Of a DNA stretch of 64,000 nt, positions 1 to 9,430 are shown piece by piece. The stretch comes from Herpomyces periplanetae (lineage: Eukaryota > Ascomycota > Laboulbeniomycetes > Herpomycetales > Herpomycetaceae), in contig WMKJ01000007.1 in the NCBI GenBank assembly GCA_009733715.1, forward strand, positions 1-64,000. Reading direction: 5' to 3'. Under the pieces are notes generated by a model. That model did no database searches. It saw only the letters and a list, made by a program, of their open reading frames with translations, and had not been told where the DNA came from. The translations under genes and the position numbers were made by a program. Each line of letters starts with the position of its first letter. Within the stretch, counting starts at the first letter, position 1.

Positions 1-1204
1 GTGATTGGCCTGCAATAGCGGGTGACGAGGCGGAAATATTCGTACAAGAGGGTTGTAGGGGATGGGAAATAGGGCGAGTAGGGGTTGGAGGAACAGAGCT
101 TTCTACAACATCGATAGTCTCGGACTCCGTTGTAAAGTGCTGAAGATTGAGTAAAGCGTTCCTGAATGCGTGTATGGATCGTTTATCTGGGTCCAGTGCA
201 AGAGCGTGAGAAACCACGTCAAAGGTATCTTGAGACATGGTAGGAAAAATATCAAAAAGGGACTGCCGATCGTTAACATAATCAAGAAAGAGTGGGTCAC
301 AAGTAGAGGGAACGGAAAACGGGTTTCGAGAAAATAAAAGATTGAGAAGACAAATAGCTAAGGCCCAAATATCAGCTTGAGCTGGACAATAACCTGATGG
401 AGCCGGATCGTATTGCTCGGGGGCCATGTATCGATCACTTCCTACGGCGATTTCAGTGGAGGAGGTTTCTGTTGTAGCAAGGCCAAAGTCACCCAGTTTA
501 ACGAGACCATCTTGAGAAATGAAGATATTTTCAGGTTTAATATCACGATGGTAAATACCACGTTGATGAAGGTAGATAACGGCGTCGACGAGTTGTAACA
601 TGTAAGTTTTAACTTGATGGGGAGGAAGGGGTAGGGGGGAAGAGCGGATGATATCATACAAATCACCCTTTGAGCAGAATTCTAGGACGAGGTAAATGTG
701 GGAGGAGGTTTCGAAGGAGCGCTGGAGAGAAACTATGTGGGGATGGGAGCCAATTTGGCGATGAATTTTAAGTTCCAAAAAGCGAGAATTGGATGAAAAA
801 TTATTATAATCTGCAGGGGGAGGAAACACAGAAGGTTTTTGTATGCATTTCATAGCAACGTGGTTTTTGGTCCAAGTGTCGATGGCTTTGCAAACCAAAC
901 CGAAAGAGCCATGATTGATGGGGGAAATGAGTCTGTATCTCCCATCGAGTAAACAGCCGTGTAAGGAAGACGAAGGGTAGAGGGAAGGTTGAATAGGAAT
1001 GGTGAGAGCAGAAGATGTAGTGACGGTATTATGCTTTGAGGAACGATTTGAGTTTGGGGGGATGAGGGAACCGATAAAAGAGGAAGAGGTTGAAGGACAT
1101 GCGGAAGTTGGGTTAAGCAGAGCTTGCAGAGATGGTAGGGATAGAGAGCGGGAGGGGGAGTTGGGAACGGAGTCGAGAGTATGAAGAGATTTCAAGAGAG
1201 ACAT
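1..1204 (-). CDS. Ser/Thr protein kinase, Ksp1/Ran1-like (3' part cut by window edge)
   Basis: The frame is open from the ATG at 1204 to the window edge, 401 codons. After a Ser/Pro-rich leader of about 86 residues the kinase domain begins with GRYRLISPINHGSFGLVCKA. Visible landmarks are the ATP lysine in VAMKCI (about residue 119), the helix-C glutamate in FLELKIH, the catalytic loop YHRDIKPEN (H219, D221), DFG near 239 and MAPEQ near 260, so it should be active. The segments ADIWALAICLLNLLFSRNPF and DRQSLFDIFPTMSQDTF are typical of fungal Ksp1 and the related Ran1/Sks1 group, kinases linked to nutrient signalling, filamentous growth and autophagy control. A C-terminal tail begins in the last 50 residues and runs off the window. 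The family call is firm as a kinase and likely as Ksp1-like. The region upstream is packed with GA/GT microsatellites. Confidence 0.85.
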   Translation of the reverse strand, partial: MSLLKSLHTLDSVPNSPSRSLSLPSLQALLNPTSACPSTSSSFIGSLIPPNSNRSSKHNTVTTSSALTIPIQPSLYPSSSLHGCLLDGRYRLISPINHGSFGLVCKAIDTWTKNHVAMKCIQKPSVFPPPADYNNFSSNSRFLELKIHRQIGSHPHIVSLQRSFETSSHIYLVLEFCSKGDLYDIIRSSPLPLPPHQVKTYMLQLVDAVIYLHQRGIYHRDIKPENIFISQDGLVKLGDFGLATTETSSTEIAVGSDRYMAPEQYDPAPSGYCPAQADIWALAICLLNLLFSRNPFSVPSTCDPLFLDYVNDRQSLFDIFPTMSQDTFDVVSHALALDPDKRSIHAFRNALLNLQHFTTESETIDVVESSVPPTPTRPISHPLQPSCTNISASSPAIAGQS

Positions 1205-1244
1205 GAGGAAGGTTGGAATGGGAGGAGGGAGAAGGGTGAGTTAA

Positions 1245-1279
1245 GTGGTGATGGTGGTGATGGTGATGATGGTGATGAT
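1245..1279. repeat. GGTGAT/GATGAT microsatellite
   Basis: Imperfect tandem trinucleotide-type repeat of GGT, GAT and GTG units, 40-75 nt upstream of the kinase ATG. It lies in the putative 5' leader. Confidence 0.8.
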
Positions 1280-1391
1280 AAAGAGAAGGATGAGCGCGAT
1301 ATAGGTATGAGTGAGATAAGGGGGAAGAAAGGCGCGTAGACGGAGGGGAACGCGGCGAAATGAAGGGAGGAATAGGTAGAGTGAATGGGTA

Positions 1392-1398
1392 GGAGAGT

Positions 1399-1433
<35 letters not shown>

Positions 1434-1486
1434 TGAGAGAGAAAGGGTGTGTGTGCGTGTGTGTGCGAGAGAGAGAAAGAGAAAAA
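1392..1486. repeat. (GA)n-(GT)n-(GA)n compound microsatellite
   Basis: A GA-rich run (about 1392-1444), a GT run (about 1447-1466) and a second GA run (about 1467-1486) follow one another. The block is about 190-280 nt upstream of the kinase start. Confidence 0.85.
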
Positions 1487-1700
1487 GTGAAAAGGGCAAT
1501 GTAAAGAAAAAGATCCGAGGGAGGTGATTATTTATAAAAGGCAGAACTCGAAGAAGGAAAAAGTGTATAGGTCCCGTGACATGAGGACAAGGATCAGGTG
1601 ATCTTGGGTTGAGAGGGGAGGACGAAGGGATGAAGGGAGAGGAGAGATGGAAGACGGGGTGGGAGGAGTGGAGGGGAGTGGAGTGGAGGAGAGTGGAGCG

Positions 1701-1725
1701 GTGTGGTGTGGTGTGGTGTGGTGTG
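1701..1725. repeat. (GTGTG)5 pentanucleotide repeat
   Basis: Five perfect GTGTG units inside a G/T/A-rich stretch about 500 nt upstream of the kinase start. It is a simple repeat; there is no sign that it is telomeric. Confidence 0.85.
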
Positions 1726-2100
1726 GTAACGTAGAGAAAGGGAGGTAGGCGTGAGATTGGGGAGATGAGGATGACGAAATAGATGGAAGGGAAAGGGAAA
1801 GGACGGGAAAAAGGGTCAATTAACGAGGTAAAAAGGGAAAATCTGGCGAAAGAGGAATGGAGTAAAGGGAAAGGAACAAGACAACGAAACGCGGTGTAAG
1901 GTTTACCTTGAAGGGAAAGTAAAAGGGAAAACGAAAGCGGAAAATAGAGGAAATATGGAATCAATGGCGACGGTAAGAAGTAAAATATGGGGAAGAGAGT
2001 CAAGTAAAGTTAACAAGGTAGAAGGAATGGGAGAAGGGCAAGACATAGGAACAAGTAGAGTAGTGGGTGCTGGCGCAAAGGCAGCAGGACGGGAAAACGC

Positions 2101-2205
2101 AGACGCAGACGCAGATGTAGACGTGGACGTGGACGTACAGGCACAGGCACTCGCACTCGCACCCGCACTCGCACCCGCACCCGCACCCGCACTCGCCCTC
2201 GTACT
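2101..2205. repeat. Hexanucleotide-type minisatellite (GACGNN, then GCACYC)
   Basis: Two adjoining repeat fields: GACGCA/GACGTG units to about 2137, then GCACTC/GCACCC units to about 2200. It ends about 95 nt beyond the SSL1 stop codon. It accounts for the spurious Val-Asp and Ala-Pro frames on the + strand here. Confidence 0.8.
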
Positions 2206-2298
2206 GGCACACGCCGAGAGCACGCGGCACGATCGGCCACTCCAAAAGGGGCATAACGCCACGGGATCCCGCGGACCACAGCGGGGTGGCGCTACGCC

Positions 2299-5243
2299 TC
2301 ATACGCCACAGGTCAAGCCACCTATACATCCGGGACACGTGTAGGAAACTTGGTGGCAGTAAACGTCGCAATCAATACAAAATAACCATTTGCATCGTGG
2401 ACATTGATAACGGGATGATGGGCTCACAAGATTCATGGAGTCGGAATAGGTAGATGTAGGTTCGGCAGGTGAAAGGGGTTCAAGAGTCTCAAACATCTGG
2501 GATGGGTTCTCGCAGGCAGCTGAAAATAGATGATGTTGATGATTATTCCCATTATCTTGACCATCATCAGATAAGTTAACGGCTTGTGTAAATGGATTAT
2601 GATTATGATTACTGCTGGAATTATTATTATCATCACCATCATCACCTCCATCAACGTCAACGTCACCGTCATCATGTCCAACACCACTAGTAACCCCACT
2701 TAGAACTTTCTTCTCTTTATGCTTGTTATCATGAATTTTGTCAGCTTCATTCTTCCCTTCGGTTACCGTATCATGCCTATTGATTTCTTTGGTCCCCCGT
2801 ATTCTAGATTTCCCACTTTCTTCCCGTTCAGGTAAATCAGGAAATGTTGATAAGCATCCTCGACACTTCCCCGCCCAATCATGACCCATCAACATGATAT
2901 TCTTATCCCTTTTAACCTTGGAGGTATCGTTTGCATTATCAATGCTACTGTTGATGTCGTGACTGTCGTCGCTCCTCTCAGTGTTATCATATTTTGATCC
3001 CTTCTTCTCACTTATCCTTCTCCTATGCTCACATCCAACTCCTTTTTCCTTCAATACCTTACTTAACCGAGCAATTTTCTCAATGCCACTTCTCAAATAA
3101 CTCCATGTTACAGTATCCCATACTGCTAACGGTGCTAAATGATGATACGATCGTGCCAAATGCGTGGATAGCAATAATGGCAAACTGCATAACGTACACG
3201 TTGTAGGTATATGACATATACGCGCATAACATCTTGGACATGTATAGCCCATACTCTCCTTTTTATCAATAATGTTTCCACCACATTCTTTACTAGTTTC
3301 ATGGTCTTCATTGCTTTCCATTTTAATAGGTTGAAAATCCATCCCAAATGCATAGCCGTACGATGCAGATGGTGAAGTGGTGTTTCCTGTGATAAAATCC
3401 ACAACTTTAGCGTATACTTGTTCATCATCCTCTCCACAATCACCATCCTCATCCTTCCCTTCCCTTTCATCCAGCCTACTGATCCCTTTACCCGCGTCTA
3501 TTCCTACGACCTGCTAATCAAGAATTCAAAATCGCTATTATTAGCACTCACATTACCAACAAACCAACAAACCCGCCCATCCACCGATCATCTCAACAGT
3601 CAAATTCTCGTCCACTACTAATAGTTTCCCGAATTCGTTCTTTCGTCCCATCAACCCACTAGCTCCCTTTAACTACCACTTCCGTCCACCCTTAGTCCAA
3701 CTTCACCATCTCTTCCACTCCCCCCTTAACATCACATTACGTCAATGTCAAAACTTACATTTGCTTTCTTTCCATCAGGCCTTAACACTTTGTCTTTTTT
3801 ACCGCTGTAATTTCCACCTTTCAGTGGTCTAACCATGAATGCATGGCATGCACAAGCCCCTGGAACTCCCGATGGTGTTAAATCCATATCTCGTAACAAA
3901 GCCAACAATTCCAATTCTGCTTCGAAAGGCTTATGTAGATCTACAGCAACATCCTTCTCATCAATATCACCTCCATTCGCTTCTGTAGCCATGTCATCAT
4001 CCATGACACCCCATCGTACTTCAAGAGTCTCTTTACCCTTTCCACGCTGTTCAAGCATCTTCATAGCTTTGTCAATTTCCACTTTAATATCAGCTGGTAT
4101 ATGTGAATCACTCGTTTTAGAGGGAAATCCCATTAATATTAAACTTCCCACCGTATCATCACCTCTATCTTTATCATCATTGCTTATTTTACTTTTGCTC
4201 GTCTTTCTCTTATTTCCCGTAATTATCGGTGGAACTGTCGACCTCATTAACAAATCTCGAAAATCTGTCTCATCCGTGGCAACGCTATAATATTCATGTA
4301 CTAACGAATCCGTTATACCGGATACCGTGGATAATCCATCCGGACCGAATTCAATATCCGTGCCATCTGATTCTTCATCTTCACTTTCACTATCCTTTCC
4401 CACCATATCATCCCTCATCCCATTTCCCTTGGAACCGTGGAATTTCCCTTTTCGAATCTTCAATTTATTCGTCACTGCACACACTACCGTACACACCCTT
4501 AACCGTGCGCCAATCCCTAATATACTCACACGTATATCGTCCCGTGCACACATTTGCGCCGTCTCAAAAACGTTACCCGGATCAAGCGTCGCTAATGCGC
4601 CCATAACAATCAAAACTTCCCGAGTAGAGTGTGGCGTCGTAATGGAGAGTATAGCACGAGACATTTCCAAGGCGTTTTGTAACGACGCATGACCTTTAGG
4701 ACCAGCAATGTTAATAGGCCGAGAGGTTTGTATGGGCGCTGAGAAAACATTAGCTTCGAGCGCTATATCCGTGATATTTTGATTAGATGCGTGGTACAAT
4801 GATTGCATTGCCATTGATGAAACGCTCGACATTGATAATACACTTTTCAATAAAGTTTGTAAGCAAGCTTCATGCTGTATTAATTGACCACTAAGACCAC
4901 TTAACGTGATACACAAACCGTCATACATTCCCAGGAGGGCTACCTGGCTGATGGGATTTTGTTCGAAGAATTCTCTCACCCAGATTAACGCCGCGCGTAA
5001 TTGAGCTACGTATCTCGAAGGTCGCATATCACTAACTCCGTATCCTCCAACGGCAGAAATACCGCTTGAATCGCCGCCTTCATCTCCCGTTAAGTTAACC
5101 TTACCCCCTTCTTGCATGGATCTACTCATATCTAAAATTAAGACAAAATTTCGTAGAATACCTCGTTGAACTGAGCGGGTTTCACGTCCAACGAGTCGCT
5201 TTCGTTTACGTATAATATCTTGAACGTCTGTGTACGTTGTCAT
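2299..5243 (-). CDS. SSL1: TFIIH core subunit Ssl1 (human p44/GTF2H2)
   Basis: Two exons, 5243-3759 and 3510-2299, joined by a 248-nt phase-0 intron (GTAAGT donor, TTAGCAG acceptor), give 898 residues. Ssl1 is the von Willebrand A-like TFIIH subunit that stimulates the Rad3/XPD helicase in transcription initiation and nucleotide excision repair. The N-terminus has KRKRLVGRE then GILRNFVLILDMSRSM (metal-site-like Asp38) and VREFFEQNPISQVALLGMYD, the family signature. Exon 2 carries GYTCPRCYARICHIPTTC and SPLLLSTHLARSYHHL-type sequence (read as LPLLLSTHLARSYHH), and the C-terminus has the RING-like YQCPRCKWLFCIDCDVYCH followed by YTCPGC. It is roughly twice the usual 400-460 residues: acidic or Asn/Asp-rich segments lie after the vWA domain, at the exon junction, and between the two zinc modules. 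The N-terminal WE..YERSW segment common in the family is not seen, so a further 5' exon is possible. Confidence 0.92.
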
Positions 5244-8209
5244 GATGCTAAGATTAATCAGATTTATTGCTCACTTGTAGAAGAATATTTTGAAGCTTTG
5301 GTAAACGGTATCAAGTTTGTGAGAGTTTACCATATCATTTGACCACCTCCCGCAAACTTTCTAGGCTATTTTTTTTGGTTAGCGCCTCGCTTTAGATAAC
5401 AAATTTTGGTTTTGTCTGTAACCCCAAAAACCCCCTTCTTTCACATCCCCTTCACTTCCCACTCATCAGGCAACACTAGTTAACTCCAATTCCTTAACTA
5501 ACCACGGCTGTACTTGCTATGAAGACCCGCTGAAATTTGTTGGTAATAAAATCAATTTCTCAAAATTGCGCAACTCAAGTACGTTTGTTCGTGCTAACGT
5601 TTAAGTGTAAATGTATGTGTATGTGTATGCGTGGTGTAAAACAAGTAATAGTGTATGATTGATCTAGTCCAAACTCAAGACAAGTAAGCTCGTGTAGTTC
5701 GTCACTACCAATTATCATGGTCAACTTTTACAATAAAAATGTGAAACTCATGCGATCCCTATACCTTATTCTCTCATTCGTTCTAGGAAATCTGGCTTAA
5801 GACCCGTTGAAACCATTCACCGTGAATTACCCGTCGCACCATCAAATAAACCGCGTCAGTTTTGCAACTTGGTACAAAATTAACTTAATATTGTGTGCAA
5901 ATACGCCCACACGTGCAAACATTTGTACATCATTTAAACAAACTAAACCTCTACTGATCCATAACACAATTAGCACGTCCATCCACTCTTGAACCACCAC
6001 CGTCCACTAACCACTCTTCGCCTAAATTACCTCCCCCCGCTCATGTTACCTTCACCGTTCCCTCGTCGCCAAAACTTTTTTTCTGATTCAGCCACGTTGC
6101 GCCACTTCTTCCACCTGGATTTTGTGGCATCTCATTTTTTCGCTCAAATGTTTTGCCGTTGGTGAGAGTGATTTCCCCTTGGCCAAGCCCCGTCGGGCCG
6201 ATCCAGCCCAGCTTGGCTTAATCCAAGTTCGGTTCGGCTCGGCTTTGCAAGGTTTCATTCCGAGTTGATTTTTTTTAATTTCATCTTTATCCAAATCTTT
6301 ACCTCTCCAAAATCCCCGTAATCATACTCTTTACAAATATCTTTCCTGATATGTACTATTCTCTTCTATCTCTCTCAGCCCTCCTCCTCTTGTTCACCTA
6401 AATTCACCCAATTTCTTTAACGGTATACCCTTTTATCTTAACCTTTTCTCAATGTTAACTCTACCTCTTGAACGCCTTATTCCAAGTTATCCAATCCTCG
6501 TAACCTCGCGCTAATCCCCTTCTGTTATATCCAAAAATGTACCCTTTACTCTAACCTGTACCTTATATCCAACTTATTTCCCTCTGTAATCACGGCCCGC
6601 TCATTCACCTCATACTCAGTAATGCACATCTTGGGTCTCACATGTATTAATGAACTGCACCTATTATTATTATCACCACCATCATATATACTATTCCTTT
6701 TTCGCACTTTCCGCTCCGTACCGCTTTACCTATCTGGAACTACTTTTTATTTATTGTATGATAATACTTTTCAATCTGGCTCATTCCATTTCCTTAATTC
6801 ATCCCCTCCCCTTCACCTTTATTCGCAAAACCCTTCCATTACACCCACTCGTTAACACGGCAAAACTCTACCTCTTTACCCTTGACCCAGTCCAACTGAC
6901 GTGTCCAGGGCTGACATAGACTTACGCATTAACCCTTCATACCTCAATTCCACCCTCCTATACTCTCCTCGTCACTCCCAATTTTCCCCGTCCATCTACT
7001 CATTCCGCTATATACCCACTCATCCACTCACATGCATCTGTCTTCCCCCCTTCTTAAACTCGTTAGCACTGATTTAACCAACCTCTGCTAATCTACTCAC
7101 ATTGTCTACCTTCCTGCTCGCTAATCTATTCGTATTAACGCAATGATCATCCCTGCTACAATATAAACACTGCCATGTGTTTCAACCATCCATTACAACC
7201 GAGACTTATGCGCAGACCCATCCCACCCTTAAATGCCCGTGCTTACCTCCAATTTCTCCTCACTTTAAACCATCCCTACTAACAACTATTACCGGACGAT
7301 CGCTATTTTCCCCGTGCACACACATGCCCCAGAATATTATGCTCATTCTAACTCCATCTTAACTCTTTATCTGATCCCCCAAAATTTCCTCTATCCAAAT
7401 CTAAAAAGATCTCGCCGCATATCGTATAAATCTCGCAAATAGCCATACAGTGTTACAACAAGATACACAATCCAATGTACAATTAGCACCAATTCACCAG
7501 ACCTCATCACGTACTACCACCACCATCTTTCAACTGCCTTCGCCTTTCATTATCCCTGCTAAACTCCACTGCAAAAACTCCCATCAGCGTACGTAGCGTA
7601 GGTGCGTACCCACCACCACCCGTATCCCCTCAAACAGATCTGCGCGCCCATCTTCTAAGCGTACTTTAAGCTCAAGCGTGTCGTCTAGAAATCTCCTTTT
7701 CCTTGTAGCACGGTCATCATCGCGCAAATTACCGCGAGTATATCGTACATTTCGCCATTCAGCCTAGCCCTTCGAAGCCCGTAGGCGAGGATACGCATGT
7801 GCCATTTCAAAACTCAAGCCCATACAAACTACCTCTCCGAGGGCTAACCAGTCATTGCCATAACAAAGTAGCTACCGTATAACTCGTTCGAATCACCTTC
7901 AAACACCCTCGAACTCGCTGCCTTGATCACTTGTACACGCAAAGCATAAACTTCGCGCGAGCGTGGCGTGTTTTGTTACAAGCGTGAACAAAGCTAATTA
8001 GCCCATTTTAACCGCTGAGAGTCAGACTGAGGTAAACTAAGTAACGAAAGCACCATTGCAACTTTCACTATCACCACTACAACCATCACCCGAAACGACC
8101 TGGTGACGGCTATTCAAAGTTTTTGTTGTTTTTATATGAAAAATTTATACGAGAATAGTTGAATAACCAATCTGTGCGTTAGCTCGGTTTGACAGCAATT
8201 TAATGTTCA
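5244..8209. other. Gene-poor region with a CT-rich block
   Basis: No credible gene seen. The first 600 nt flank the SSL1 start. From about 5990 to 7560 the + strand is pyrimidine-rich (for example 47 of 60 bases in 6361-6420), which yields meaningless Leu/Ser/Pro/Phe-rich frames. The remainder up to the Chs7-like stop is mixed sequence with no tRNA or snRNA signature that I recognise. Confidence 0.6.
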
Positions 8210-9334
8210 TCAAGTGTATCCAGACTCAAGCTGCGAAGGCCAATCATCCTCCGTAATACTAGACCAAAATACCCAGGTCATGATAACGGAAATCAAGGTA
8301 AAAATACTCTCAAAAATGCCCCCATTAATCTTTCCACCTGTTCCGTAACAAATATGCGTGCTCGCTACAAACTGGAAAATTTGTCCGATTATGAACGCCA
8401 ATGCTGCAACAGAAAGAAACACTAACACAATGTTAGCCAGAAGTCCATAGGCAAAATCGTATAAATACAATTAAACATATCCTCCATCTTCCTGATAACC
8501 AACGCCTTCCGAACAATCCTACTCTGCCTCCTATATGCCTGCAAAAAATCCTCAAATATCACTTGCATCAAGCTTAACCTAAACATTTACTTACCCATAG
8601 GTTTTTTCTCACCCAGTATCCTAAGGACTAGGTGTGCCTCCAAGAGAAAGAATACCAACATGAACAATATCGGTACTAATAGATATAATGAGTATAATGC
8701 AAAGGCCGAATTCGGTGCTGAAACAGAGCTTCTCCAAAATCCGCTTATGGTATATCCCGTATCAAGTGCAATGTAAGCCGATCCAACGAAAAATATTAAA
8801 GCTGACGTTAAAACAAGTGCTATAGAGAGGGATGTTCCATCCTCTAACAACTGATAGCCTACGATTCCATTCAGCATGAGCACCCATGTTGTGGCTATGA
8901 CAGCTCCAATATGCACCGAAGAGAATCCCTATACGATAATTTTTCGCAGACACATGAGTATACATCCACACAACTGTAAATAGTCCTCCAACATAAGATT
9001 AAATACAATGTAATATAATGATACGTACGATTCGGACGTCTCCGCTCAACGGAAATCCACCGATGGAAAATACTTCGCATAATTTGATAATTATGTAACC
9101 GATAAGGAATATTTGAATTTCTCTGTAGAAAGGCGTTCCGTGATTAGAGTCAATAATCAAGCGAGGAGTAAGTTAAAGTATAAGCACAATTAAGGTATTA
9201 AGATGCAACGGTAATGTTCAAAATACCGAAGCCCTGTCTTTCTCACCTTCGACCAACGGCAGCACGTTTGAGATTCGACCTCCATAATAAAAATATAGTA
9301 ACCCCAATTGCAATGACACTGAGTAAGATCGAGC
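8210..9334 (-). CDS. CHS7: Chs7-like chitin synthase export chaperone family (N-terminus unresolved)
   Basis: Four exons can be read: 9334-9247, 9122-9029, 8928-8595, then 8421-8210 or 8403-8210. Splices are GTGAGA/CTACAG, GTACGT/GTATAG and GTAAGT/TTAG or TTGCAG, all in phase. The translation runs VGRREIQIFLIGY, a GGFPLSGD loop, SSVHIGAVIATTWVLMLNGI, VGYQLLEDGTSLS and FIIGQIFQFVASTHIC, matching the Chs7 pattern of GRKEI, NGFxGFQLxEDGT and GQVxxYxxSxxIC. Chs7 is a multi-span ER protein needed for exit of chitin synthase, so the protein is expected in the ER membrane. The last intron has two acceptors 18 nt apart that both keep the frame. The usual N-terminal segment with the CYARN motif is not found; it probably lies in one or more exons beyond 9334 that I could not place. 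Confidence 0.75.
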
Positions 9335-9430
9335 CTGAAACATGTTATACCAATTTGAGTTGTATCAGTAACGACTATTTCTGCGTATACGAAGGATACC
9401 AACCCATGATCCTCGTGCAAGACAAGCATG

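Larger units (their letters stand above)
1205..2298. other. Intergenic region between kinase start and SSL1 stop
   Basis: About 1.1 kb that should hold the kinase promoter and 5' leader and the SSL1 3' flank. It is strongly purine-rich on the + strand, so pyrimidine-rich on the kinase coding strand, and contains several microsatellites listed separately. The long open frames here, with poly-His, Leu-Ser or Ala-Pro runs, come from these simple repeats and are not genes. Confidence 0.7.

Noticed and set aside
1113-2003. 296-codon minus-strand frame with poly-His and Leu-Ser runs
   Set aside because: It is produced by the GGTGAT and GA microsatellites, overlaps the kinase start in another frame, and has no domain.
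1955-2344. + strand frame with Val-Asp and Ala-Pro repeats
   Set aside because: Translation of the hexanucleotide minisatellite just beyond the SSL1 stop; other frames there are equally open.
3835-4692. + strand frames opposite SSL1 exon 1
   Set aside because: Antisense shadows of a well-supported conserved gene.
6622-6919. Two overlapping + strand frames that look like membrane proteins
   Set aside because: Leu/Tyr/Phe/Pro-rich content follows from the CT-rich strand; no conserved motif or splice context.
7881-7900. GTTCGAATC motif resembling a tRNA T arm
   Set aside because: The flanking bases do not form the T stem and no acceptor or anticodon stem can be built.
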